Shown here: positions 21,596 to 28,097 of the stretch, in pieces
How the letters are laid out: each line of letters opens with the position of its first letter
How positions within the stretch are numbered: the stretch's first letter is position 1
DNA from: HRBIN01 sp038891515
Lineage (GTDB): Archaea > Thermoproteota > Nitrososphaeria_A > Caldarchaeales > Caldarchaeaceae
Direction: 5' to 3'
Assembly: GCA_038891515.1 (NCBI GenBank)
Contig: JAWAEB010000013.1
Span: forward strand, 1-28,097
DNA length: 28,097 nucleotides
Program-made: the position numbers and the translations under genes
Notes under the pieces: model-generated
Database searches by the model: none
The model's input: only the letters and a program-made list of their open reading frames with translations
What the model was told of the DNA's origin: nothing

Positions 21596-22756
21596 TCACC
21601 TAAGTCGGTCTTTAACATATCCGGCGAGTGTGCCTGATGATGCTAGGATTCCTGTTAGGATGTAGAAGACTGTGCCAGCCATCTGCCATCCCATGTAGCT
21701 GACCATTGTGCCCAGTATGTATCCTGGCGGTATCGAGGCGAATGAGAGCACCATGTAGAAGAAGCCGGTTGATGATGCGAGAAAGTTTCTGGGGAGTGAA
21801 CGCTGAGTTTCCACTATCAAGGTCTGGAACATAACCCCGCCCAATAGCACTCCAAGGAAGAGACTGGCGAGAGAAGCTGAGATTAAGCTTGGCACAGTAT
21901 TGAAGATGAATAACATGGTGGACATAGCAAGCGTAGATGTTATGAGAACCATCCAATACCCTCTAACCCTAAGACTGAGGTAAACTCCTACAACACCGCC
22001 CACCAGTATTCCCAGTCCATAGGGCGAAATAGCGAAGGCAGCTGCATCCGGCTTAAACCCATGGGCCAGCCTCAGGTAGGCCACATACAGGGCTAGGTAT
22101 GCGAATTGCATGAAGGCTAGGCCCGCTATCGCTGGTATGAATTTGAAAAGCGCTGAATATGCTACCCGGCTGAACCCAACTCCTCCAATGGATGCCTGGG
22201 GTCTTCGGTCGGTCAATAAGGCTAGTGATAAGGGGATGAAGGATGATGTGCTGAGGGTGAGGAAAAGGAATGGGTATCGCCATCCATCATATGTGTGGAG
22301 TATGTATGTGGCTAGGGTTGGTGCTGTAAATATGCCAAGGCCGAAAGAGCTTACAATCATTCCGGAGCTTAGGCTCAGCCTACCGTCCATAACTCTTGTC
22401 ATGAGGGGGTAGCTCGCCGCGGTCCAGAACGATATGCCCACACCTAAGGAGGCGGCAGCTATGAAGAGTTCGAGAGGTGTAAGAGCTAGGAAGATAACAA
22501 GGTTTGTTGCAGCCGTTATAGCCATGCCGAGTAGGAGACCACGTATATACCCAATCCTATCAGTTATGTATCCTGCGAACAGACTGAGTACACCCTGACC
22601 CAGACCGTTAACCGTCGTGAGGAGGCCCGCCAGACCGACATCCAGCCTAAATTCCTGCATCACCTCAACAAGCACAACTGGTAGGAAAACCCTGCTCCAC
22701 GTATATGCGACATAGGCCGCCAATATGGTAGTTGCCTGTAAAGCCTTCCTGAACAT
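21596..22756 (-). CDS. MFS transporter
   Basis: This 386-residue protein has about 12 membrane helices. The major-facilitator motif A is present between helices 2 and 3 (GYITDRIGYIRGLLLG). The C-terminal half repeats the fold. Substrate specificity cannot be read; by context it may carry an organic or sugar acid for the neighbouring dehydratase, with which it is convergent (8 bp apart). The ATG lies 26 nt from a TATA box. Confidence 0.92.
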   Translation of the reverse strand: MFRKALQATTILAAYVAYTWSRVFLPVVLVEVMQEFRLDVGLAGLLTTVNGLGQGVLSLFAGYITDRIGYIRGLLLGMAITAATNLVIFLALTPLELFIAAASLGVGISFWTAASYPLMTRVMDGRLSLSSGMIVSSFGLGIFTAPTLATYILHTYDGWRYPFLFLTLSTSSFIPLSLALLTDRRPQASIGGVGFSRVAYSALFKFIPAIAGLAFMQFAYLALYVAYLRLAHGFKPDAAAFAISPYGLGILVGGVVGVYLSLRVRGYWMVLITSTLAMSTMLFIFNTVPSLISASLASLFLGVLLGGVMFQTLIVETQRSLPRNFLASSTGFFYMVLSFASIPPGYILGTMVSYMGWQMAGTVFYILTGILASSGTLAGYVKDRLR

Positions 22757-22778
22757 GCTTGGCGGAAAACTTGGAAGG

Positions 22779-22785
22779 ATAAATA
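22779..22785 (-). promoter_or_regulatory. TATA box of the MFS gene
   Basis: The minus strand reads TATTTAT, 26 nt before ATG 22756. It is back to back with the promoter at 22811-22817. Confidence 0.6.
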
Positions 22786-22810
22786 GGCTGGCCCATATCT
22801 ATCTGCGAAA

Positions 22811-22817
22811 GATTTAT
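22811..22817 (+). promoter_or_regulatory. TATA box of the CopD-like gene
   Basis: ATTTATG is centred about 30 nt before GTG 22844, and only 12 nt before TTG 22826. Confidence 0.5.
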
Positions 22818-22843
22818 GCGGGGCGTTGGATGTCGACGATAAT

Positions 22844-23344
22844 GTGTCAGGCTATGAGCTGGCTGCGCTCAAATACATCCACATAATAGGTGCGATGGTG
22901 TGGGCGGGCGGCGACAGCTTCATAGTCCTCTTCCTACTCCCCTCCCTTGAGAGGGTGAACCAGCAGAGTAGGTCTAGGCTGGCCATTGAACTGCTCCCCA
23001 AAATCTTCCGGTGGTTCCCATTTATCGGCCTGGCCACAATTCTGAGCGGCGTCGGCCTAGTCCTCTACATGGGGCTACTTCAGCTGACAGTCATAAGCAC
23101 GAGGTACGGGGTGATGCTCCTAGTGGGTGGGCTGGCATCACTGGCTGCACTTCTCAACGCCAACATATACTTCAAACCTAGGGGAAAGAAGTTGCTTCGG
23201 ATGATGCAGGATAATTTGGAGCTAGGGACTCGGGGCATGGAATTCAGCCAAAACTTCAGAAAGGTGAAGATGGGTCTCAGGATTAACATGGTGCTTCTAT
23301 GGTTCGCTCTTCTTATGATGACCCTGGCCGGACTTCGTCTATAA
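22844..23344 (+). CDS. CopD/HemJ-like four-helix membrane protein
   Basis: This gives 166 residues from GTG 22844 (172 if TTG 22826 is used). Four hydrophobic helices are visible. The first contains KYIHIIGAMVWAGGDSF, the His/Trp-Gly pattern of CopD, HemJ and related putative heme- or copper-handling membrane proteins. The GTG start is favoured by the TATA spacing and gives SGYELAALKYIH as N-terminus. It converges with the CMD-like gene, overlapping its end by 6 bp. The function within the superfamily is open. Confidence 0.75.
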   Translation: MSGYELAALKYIHIIGAMVWAGGDSFIVLFLLPSLERVNQQSRSRLAIELLPKIFRWFPFIGLATILSGVGLVLYMGLLQLTVISTRYGVMLLVGGLASLAALLNANIYFKPRGKKLLRMMQDNLELGTRGMEFSQNFRKVKMGLRINMVLLWFALLMMTLAGLRL

Positions 23345-23722
23345 CCTACCTGCCCCCGCCATCTCTATAGCGGCCTTTAGAATCTCTTTTCCAGCCACCT
23401 CCATCGTTGGTACACCTCTAAGATACATGGTCATAACCAAGGCTTCAGCAATCTCAGCCACGGTGGCGCCCGCCTTTACCGCTGCTCTAGCATGAGCCTT
23501 ACCGCCTTCAACATTGTTGGAGACTGTGTCCAATACGATGAAGATTAGCTCCTTCACTTTCTTGGGGAGGGCGCCGGTGGGAGGCTCGGCCATAAAGCCA
23601 CGTCTGAACTCCAGCATCCCCTTGAGGGCCGTCGGCGTATACTCGGCCAGTAGCTCCACGAACTCTGGAACCCACCCAAGCTCTCTCCTGAAATACTCTA
23701 CAACCTCATCCTTTGTGGACAT
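23339..23722 (-). CDS. Carboxymuconolactone decarboxylase/AhpD-like protein without the CxxC pair
   Basis: This gives 127 residues from ATG 23722. The CMD fold is clear: a helical N-terminus, LPKKVKELIFIVLDTVSN, KAHARAAVKAGATVAEIAEALVMTMYL. Where AhpD-type members have C-x2-C before the His, this one has NNVEGGKAH, so peroxidase-type disulfide chemistry is unlikely and a decarboxylase or isomerase-like role is more plausible. An earlier ATG (23770) exists, but a TATA box (23743-23752) lies inside that extension, 25 nt before ATG 23722. The HIBDH-like gene is upstream on the same strand. Confidence 0.85.
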   Translation of the reverse strand: MSTKDEVVEYFRRELGWVPEFVELLAEYTPTALKGMLEFRRGFMAEPPTGALPKKVKELIFIVLDTVSNNVEGGKAHARAAVKAGATVAEIAEALVMTMYLRGVPTMEVAGKEILKAAIEMAGAGRL

Positions 23723-23742
23723 GTCTGCGGATGGGTTGTCCG

Positions 23743-23752
23743 ATATATATAG
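23743..23752 (-). promoter_or_regulatory. TATA box of the CMD-like gene
   Basis: The minus strand reads CTATATATAT in the short gap after the HIBDH-like stop, 25 nt before ATG 23722. Confidence 0.6.
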
Positions 23753-23759
23753 AGTGTTG

Positions 23760-24656
23760 TCAGAACTCAAGTGTCAAATTAGCCCACTGCTCGAAAATCT
23801 TTACAACCGCTGTGTGGTCCTCCCGCCCCAGCTCCATCATTCTGGCAAGCCTGTATAGTTGGTCAACAACTGAGCCCATGAACAGGGGATATCCCAGCTC
23901 CTTTGCCAAGTCTGAAATAATCCCTAAATCCTTACAGGCAAGGTCTATGGCGAAACCACCCCCGAAACGTCTTTTAGCAATTATGTTGGGCAGCTTGTAC
24001 TCTAGTGCGAAACTTCTCCCAGTACTCTTAGACACAACTTCGTAGAGTATTTTTCCGTCCACGCCTGCCATAACCCCTAGAATTATCGCCTCGCACATCA
24101 GCACCACGTTTCCAAGGGAGAGGAGGTTGTTGACAAGCTTCACCACAGCACCAGACCCACTTTCACCAACGTAGAAGATATGCCTACCTATCTTCTCAAG
24201 TAGGGGCCTGCATCTCTCGAAGACATCCTTCTCACCCCCCACCATTATTGTGAGGGCGCCCTCCCTCGCCAAGTATGGGCCGCCGCTAACAGGTGCATCC
24301 AACACCTTGACACCCTTCCTACCAGCCTCATAGGCCAGCCGCTTGGCTGTGGTAGGTGATATTGTGTCCAGCATCACAACCACCAACCCCTCATGGCCAC
24401 CTTCTAATATGCCGCCACTTCCGGCTACCACCTGTTCGAGGGATTCGGGTGTTGGAAGGGATGTCATGACTAGGCTGGCTGATTCAGCCAAATCTTTGGG
24501 CGAGCTAGCCACTGAGGCGCCTTCACTAACCAGTCTCTCCATCCTCTCCCACAAAATGTCATATACAACGAGTCTGTAGCCTGCCTTGATAAGGTTGAGT
24601 GCTATAGGATACCCCATGTTACCGAGACCGATGAACCCTATCGTCTGCTGTTCCAT
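23760..24656 (-). CDS. 3-hydroxyisobutyrate dehydrogenase-like NAD(P)-dependent oxidoreductase
   Basis: This is a beta-hydroxyacid dehydrogenase of about 298 residues. The Rossmann motif GFIGLGNMG is at residues 7-15, the substrate loop at DAPVSGGPYLAREG, and the catalytic Lys at K173 (GSGAVVKLVNN). Family members oxidise 3-hydroxyisobutyrate, tartronate semialdehyde, glyoxylate-type acids or related substrates; which one is undecided. Two ATGs are possible (24662 and 24656); the second lies 28 nt from the TATA box. Organic-acid metabolism fits the surrounding dehydratase, MFS and CMD genes. Confidence 0.92.
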   Translation of the reverse strand: MEQQTIGFIGLGNMGYPIALNLIKAGYRLVVYDILWERMERLVSEGASVASSPKDLAESASLVMTSLPTPESLEQVVAGSGGILEGGHEGLVVVMLDTISPTTAKRLAYEAGRKGVKVLDAPVSGGPYLAREGALTIMVGGEKDVFERCRPLLEKIGRHIFYVGESGSGAVVKLVNNLLSLGNVVLMCEAIILGVMAGVDGKILYEVVSKSTGRSFALEYKLPNIIAKRRFGGGFAIDLACKDLGIISDLAKELGYPLFMGSVVDQLYRLARMMELGREDHTAVVKIFEQWANLTLEF

Positions 24657-24678
24657 AGCCATGTCAGATCTGATGTGC

Positions 24679-24686
24679 TAATAAAT
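24679..24686 (-). promoter_or_regulatory. TATA box of the HIBDH-like gene
   Basis: The minus strand reads ATTTATTA, 28 nt before ATG 24656 and divergent from the cupin promoter. Confidence 0.55.
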
Positions 24687-24711
24687 TATCCGGTGATTGT
24701 TGATGACAACG

Positions 24712-24719
24712 CTTATAAG
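24712..24719 (+). promoter_or_regulatory. TATA box of the cupin gene
   Basis: CTTATAAG is centred 27 nt before ATG 24743. Confidence 0.6.
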
Positions 24720-24742
24720 CCTCACTGACCTCTAGGACGCAT

Positions 24743-25096
24743 ATGAAGATCTGGAGACCTAAGCCCGAGGCTTGGAAGCAGGTCACAGAGGCTCTTAAGG
24801 GGAGGTATGCGTCGGCAGACGACAAAGCCACTGCTGTTCTGGTTGAGCTGACCCCCAACTCCAACTTCCCCAAGCATAAACACCCACATGTGACTTACGG
24901 TCTGATAGTGAGGGGTAGCGGTAGGTATGTGGCTGAGAACGGCGAGTTTCCCCTTGCGGAGGGCGACATGTATTACATAGGTTCTAATGAGGAGCATTGG
25001 CTTTTCTCAGGAGAGAAAGGCCTAATGCTATTCGAGGTTCTCGTTCCCCGGAGGGAGGACCTTCAGAGTAAAGTGCTTAACCCCGATGTGGAGTAG
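24743..25096 (+). CDS. Cupin-domain protein
   Basis: This 117-residue single-cupin protein has the metal-binding histidine cluster KHKHPHVTYG (H45, H47, H49) and the second motif GDMYYIGSNEEHWL (E83/E84, H85). Small cupins of this type act as dioxygenase, isomerase or ligand-binding units; no more specific call is possible. The start ATG is at leaderless spacing. It is divergent from the HIBDH-like gene and convergent with the OsmC-like gene, so transcription is probably monocistronic. Confidence 0.85.
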   Translation: MKIWRPKPEAWKQVTEALKGRYASADDKATAVLVELTPNSNFPKHKHPHVTYGLIVRGSGRYVAENGEFPLAEGDMYYIGSNEEHWLFSGEKGLMLFEVLVPRREDLQSKVLNPDVE

Positions 25097-25099
25097 CTT

Positions 25100-25717
25100 C
25101 TATGGATTGTGTGCAATAGAGTCTTGACCGGGCCAGCTTACATAGATGTCCAACGTTTTTCCGTTTAGGCTGATAGTCTCCACAATCTTCACAGCCTTCT
25201 TCAATGTGTTGTAGACCACGCAGCACCGTCTAACCCATTTAACCAGCTCAGCTGCCTCTTCAGCTGTTAAGCCGCCCACTATGTTGGTGGTGACTGATAT
25301 CTCGCTAAAGGCGGAGTCGATATCACCTATTCCATATAGTCCTCTCTTGTCAAACACACCGCTGATGGTAATGTTAACGTTATCCAGCTTAAGTCCAAGG
25401 TAAGCCGCATACCTGCCGTACTGTGTTAGCTCGCAGAAGCCAAGTGAGCTGAGGAAGTATTCAAGAGGGTATGGACCTATAACCTCCGAAGGAGTTTGTC
25501 TAAACTCCCTCTCATCAGACCTCAACGTGAATGAGACCTCCGACGGGCCCACCTTACCACCCACCACAGCCTCATTAGACTGGACACCCACCATCCTTAT
25601 GTTGGATTTGACGGATATCCTCACAGGCGTGCCCGCAGCCTCTCCCAGTAGACGTCTAGTTTCTTCCACAATGCGCCCGAGCTTGTGGTAGAGTGGGTCA
25701 GCGGTTATGCTGCTCAC
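25100..25717 (-). CDS. OsmC/Ohr-family protein
   Basis: This 205-residue protein has the OsmC fold: the strand GGKVGPSEVSFTLRSDE, then YPLEYFLSSLGFCELTQYGRYAAYLGLKL with C95, and a C-terminal WVRRCCVVYNTLKKA with C165 and C166. OsmC proteins reduce organic hydroperoxides with two cysteines on these two helices. The N-terminal 35-residue helix is longer than usual. It starts with GTG, 29 nt from a TATATTA box. It is divergent from the RidA gene, and both are detoxification-type functions. Confidence 0.88.
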   Translation of the reverse strand: MSSITADPLYHKLGRIVEETRRLLGEAAGTPVRISVKSNIRMVGVQSNEAVVGGKVGPSEVSFTLRSDEREFRQTPSEVIGPYPLEYFLSSLGFCELTQYGRYAAYLGLKLDNVNITISGVFDKRGLYGIGDIDSAFSEISVTTNIVGGLTAEEAAELVKWVRRCCVVYNTLKKAVKIVETISLNGKTLDIYVSWPGQDSIAHNP

Positions 25718-25742
25718 AAATGCTACCTGCCGACCACCATCC

Positions 25743-25749
25743 TAATATA
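25743..25749 (-). promoter_or_regulatory. TATA box of the OsmC-like gene
   Basis: The minus strand reads TATATTA, about 29 nt before GTG 25717. Confidence 0.55.
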
Positions 25750-25776
25750 GCTTACCTCTAACCAAGGTGGAGGACG

Positions 25777-25782
25777 TTTAAA
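25777..25782 (+). promoter_or_regulatory. TATA box of the RidA gene
   Basis: TTTAAA (GTTTAAAT with flanks) is centred 27 nt before ATG 25807 and 21 nt before ATG 25801, so the second ATG is preferred. Confidence 0.5.
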
Positions 25783-25806
25783 TCCTTCTCGAGATAAGGA
25801 ATGGGC

Positions 25807-26214
25807 ATGAACAGGGTGGCCATACATCCACAGCCACCTCAGCATCGCATGCCATATGTGCCAGGCATTCTAGTGACCGGTGGTAGGCTGCTTTTCATCG
25901 CAGGCATGACAGCCCTACCTCTATATCACAAGCATCCCCACGACCCTGAGGAGCTGAAGATACCTGAGGATATCAAGGAGCAGACTAGACGGGCTTTCAG
26001 CAACATAAAGCTGGTGCTAAACGCCGCCGGTGGGGGGTTTGAGAACATCGTCTCCATGAGACGCTACCTTACAAAGATTGAGGAGCAGGATAAGGTGAAC
26101 GAGGTTATGTGGGAGATATTTGGCGATAACCTCCCAACAACCACCACGGTCGAGGTCAGGTCGCTGGTGGTTGGGGAAGCTCGGGTGGAGCTTGAAGCGA
26201 TTGCAGTAATCTAG
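25807..26214 (+). CDS. RidA/YjgF-family enamine/imine deaminase
   Basis: This is a RidA-fold protein of about 135 residues (137 if ATG 25801 is used). Family blocks are LFIAGMTALPLY, TRRAFSNIKLVLNAAGGGFENIVSMRRYLT with the conserved Arg, and TTTTVEVRSLVVGEARVELEAIAVI with the terminal Glu. RidA members hydrolyse reactive 2-aminoacrylate and similar imines, which arise from amino-acid-degrading PLP enzymes. It is convergent with the M24 gene (1 bp gap). Confidence 0.9.
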   Translation: MNRVAIHPQPPQHRMPYVPGILVTGGRLLFIAGMTALPLYHKHPHDPEELKIPEDIKEQTRRAFSNIKLVLNAAGGGFENIVSMRRYLTKIEEQDKVNEVMWEIFGDNLPTTTTVEVRSLVVGEARVELEAIAVI

Positions 26215-26215
26215 C

Positions 26216-27505
26216 CTAGAAGAGGGGTACTTCCGTGACCTCCTCGGCCGGCCACTTGCTGATTACCTCATGCCCGCTCTCGGTCACTATTATCATATCC
26301 TCTATCCTGACACCGGACTTGGCGTCCGGGGTGCAGTCGAGGGTTTCAAGGGCGATGGCCATATTTGCCTCAAGTTTCTGAGGCCATTTCAGAGCAACCG
26401 GCCGCCAGAAGAAGGGTGGTTCATATAGTCCTAGACCTATTGCATGGCCCATATTCATCCAGAAGGTGGCCAGCTTATCCCTCTCAGTTCTTATGAACGG
26501 AGGTTTCTCAGACCAGAGATAGTCCTCGTCCGGCCAGCTCGCCACGACATCCTTCGTGGTGTTTCCCGGCTTGACCTTCTTCTCAGCCTCTTTTATCCAG
26601 TTGTATACTCTCTCATTTGTCTCCCTGAGTTCCTTGGAAGCTCTGCCCACCACGAATGTCCTGTAGTAGCACGACTTGTAGCCGTTGAAGCTGAAGTTGA
26701 AGAAGTCGGCATACACAACCTCTCCCGGCCTAATTCGCCTGCCGCTGAACGGCCTAGAGTTGTCCTTAGGCCATGTGTGCTGACCCGAGACTATGAAGCC
26801 TCCGTAGGGTGTAATGCCCTGCTCTATCGCATATGAAATACATTTGGCGTAGATCTCCTTCTCCGTTACGCCCGCTCTCAGGTTCTTGGCCAGTGTGGCG
26901 AAAACACCGTCTATGATTGTTGCCAGGGCCCGTATGCACTGCAGTTCCACGGGTGTCTTTATCATACGTGCCTCGAGTAGCGCTTTTCCACCCTCAGGTG
27001 TCGCGTCTAGACCCGCCTTCTTGAGGGCTTCTATCAGCGGGGGCGAGTTAACGTCTACGCCTACCCTCTCCTTATCAAGCTTATACTCACGTAGGATGGA
27101 TGCTATCTGTTCAGCCCACTCTCTAGTGAGATATTCCTGTGCTTCTTTGGCGCTGGCGAGGTGCGGTCCGCCTGACCCAGGTATCGCATACTCCACACGT
27201 ATGTTGGGGAGACACTGTCTAAGCACGAAAGCCGTGTTACACTCCTCGAAGGCCACAGGCTCGCCCTCTATCGGGAAGAGTGCATACCTGTTTCCCCCTA
27301 TTGCTCCTGCTGCGGGAAATATGGGCGGAATATTTGTGCAGTATCCCACATTGATATCGGTCATGCATACGATAGAGCCCAAACCATACTGACGCATCTT
27401 CTCCCTAGCCCTAGCCATCTTCTCCCGTAGCATTCTGTCATAATCTAGTCTTCCCAGCGGTGTATCCTCTGGAAACCCCAGCTCCCCCAAGTTGTAGGTG
27501 GACAT
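26216..27505 (-). CDS. M24 (pita-bread fold) peptidase-like protein, one metal ligand replaced
   Basis: This gives 429 residues from ATG 27505. An N-terminal creatinase-like domain (about 1-185) precedes the pita-bread domain. Of the five metal ligands of Xaa-Pro aminopeptidases, D267 (YADFFNF), H354 (MGHAIGLG), E397 (ALETLD) and E412 (VRIEDM) are present. The second Asp (usual GY-x-S-D-x-x-RT) is Cys279 (GYKSCYYRT). A dinuclear metallopeptidase is therefore doubtful; creatinase- or hydrolase-like chemistry on a small amidino/amide substrate is possible. The upstream ATG 27577 would start above the TATA box (27530-27537), so I use 27505. Confidence 0.88.
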   Translation of the reverse strand: MSTYNLGELGFPEDTPLGRLDYDRMLREKMARAREKMRQYGLGSIVCMTDINVGYCTNIPPIFPAAGAIGGNRYALFPIEGEPVAFEECNTAFVLRQCLPNIRVEYAIPGSGGPHLASAKEAQEYLTREWAEQIASILREYKLDKERVGVDVNSPPLIEALKKAGLDATPEGGKALLEARMIKTPVELQCIRALATIIDGVFATLAKNLRAGVTEKEIYAKCISYAIEQGITPYGGFIVSGQHTWPKDNSRPFSGRRIRPGEVVYADFFNFSFNGYKSCYYRTFVVGRASKELRETNERVYNWIKEAEKKVKPGNTTKDVVASWPDEDYLWSEKPPFIRTERDKLATFWMNMGHAIGLGLYEPPFFWRPVALKWPQKLEANMAIALETLDCTPDAKSGVRIEDMIIVTESGHEVISKWPAEEVTEVPLF

Positions 27506-27529
27506 GTTGTAGCGATGTGAATAAGGGCA

Positions 27530-27537
27530 TTTAAATT
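27530..27537 (-). promoter_or_regulatory. TATA box of the M24-like gene
   Basis: The minus strand reads ATTTAAAT, 28 nt before ATG 27505. Confidence 0.6.
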
Positions 27538-27585
27538 TTTTGAACAAACAGGTATACGTGTAAAACGGCCCGGGCAAAAAGAATG

Positions 27586-27595
27586 CTTAAATAAG
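27586..27595 (+). promoter_or_regulatory. TATA box upstream of the broken alpha/beta hydrolase
   Basis: CTTAAATAAG is centred 27 nt before ATG 27617, so transcription of the remnant may still occur. Confidence 0.5.
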
Positions 27596-27616
27596 TTGCG
27601 GCCGCCCTCACCGCCA

Positions 27617-28097
27617 ATGGGCTCCCCAGCAGATGGGATGGGCGCCCCCTCAATAGATGGGCCTGGCATAGGAGAATCCCTTAACCCGAGACGCAAGATT
27701 CCAATGACTGAAGAAAACTTCGGAAGGGCTGGCCGAACATGCATAAAGTAGGAAGGATGTCGACCCGGATAACATCTGTGTCTATGGTGTGAGCATGGGC
27801 TCATTCTGGGCTGCCCAAGTAGCTTCGTATAACAACGAGTATGTCAAGGCAACGGCGGTTGCCATGCCATGCTTTGAGCCCGGCCATAAGACTCTGCTCA
27901 ACTCGGCTTCGCCATCGTTCAAGATGCGGTACATGTTCATGACCGACATATACGATGAGGAGACGTTCGACGCATTCGCCGCTAAGTTGACGTTGAAGGG
28001 GTTTGGGAAGAAGATCACAAAACCTTTCCTAATAATTGCGGGGGAGGATGATGAGCTAGCTCCAATAGCTGATGCGTATGCCTTCTATGAAGAGCTT
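27617..28097 (+). pseudogene. Broken alpha/beta hydrolase (FrsA/DUF1100-like), runs off the window
   Basis: From ATG 27617 the frame gives 44 codons including IDGPGIGESLN and PMTEENFGRAGRTCIK, then a TAG at 27749. The continuation of the same protein is in another frame from about 27752: DVDPDNICVYGVSMGSFWAA (nucleophile GVSMGS) and FLIIAGEDDELAPIADAYA (acid region), open to the right edge. The two parts fit end to end as the core of an esterase-like alpha/beta hydrolase, where DGPG-x-GES precedes the nucleophile elbow by about 50-60 residues. About 150-200 N-terminal residues normal for this family are missing, and a small indel breaks the frame. It may be a decaying gene or an assembly error. 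Confidence 0.65.

Noticed and set aside
26886..27392. 168-codon plus-strand ORF
   Set aside because: It is antisense to the M24-like gene and has no domain of its own.

Overview
The window looks like chromosomal DNA of a thermophilic, at least facultatively respiring archaeon. The archaeal assignment is firm. It rests on eL21, Rpb4-like RpoF, a DUF655 protein, archaeal-type uL16 (L10e), a CARF-winged-helix regulator of the Csa3 type, a 2-keto-3-deoxy-sugar-acid dehydratase of the Sulfolobus type, and A/T-rich TATA boxes about 24-30 nt upstream of most single-gene start codons, which implies largely leaderless transcripts. A TACK lineage (Aigarchaeota/Thaumarchaeota-like or deep Crenarchaeota) is my guess, at low confidence. 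No rRNA, tRNA, CRISPR array or intact insertion sequence was seen.

Layout. 1-395: 3' part of a DoxX-family membrane protein. 867-1748: membrane protein with a zinc-ribbon tail, between two gene-poor stretches. 2522-4754 (minus strand): information-processing cluster eL21, rpoF, DUF655, uL16 and RNase HI. 4813-7622 (minus strand): a respiratory unit made of a heme-copper oxidoreductase subunit I with a nitric-oxide-reductase-like H-x3-E active-site motif and a CuA subunit II. A CARF-wHTH regulator runs in frame into subunit II with no stop codon, although a palindrome, a TATA box and an ATG lie between them. 7744-8458: YHS-domain and CBS-domain proteins. 9059-15177: MazG-like pyrophosphohydrolase, aconitase, a cytoplasmic HtrA-like protease and P5C-type aldehyde dehydrogenase, followed by a small HTH protein overlapping a DUF123/GIY-YIG protein. 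16356-20574 (minus strand): thioredoxin-like protein, an unknown gene and a complete metal-uptake operon (DtxR-family repressor, binding protein, ATPase, permease) with a DtxR-like operator over its promoter. 20688-28097: single-gene metabolic units, each with its own TATA box: KDG-arabinonate-type dehydratase, MFS transporter, CopD-like membrane protein, carboxymuconolactone-decarboxylase-like protein, 3-hydroxyisobutyrate-dehydrogenase-like enzyme, cupin, OsmC, RidA, an M24-fold protein lacking a metal ligand, and a broken alpha/beta hydrolase at the right edge.

How the genes may work together. Aconitase and P5C dehydrogenase supply carbon and reducing equivalents to respiration, and the 4813-7622 unit would be a terminal electron sink for O2 or NO. 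The right-hand third looks like uptake and oxidation of sugar acids or other small organic acids, with OsmC, RidA and cupin proteins as detoxification. The most unusual parts are the CARF-regulator/CuA/NOR-like unit and the several genes whose reading frames are abnormal at one end (RNase HI, the CARF regulator, the alpha/beta hydrolase). These could be real biology or single-base sequence errors.
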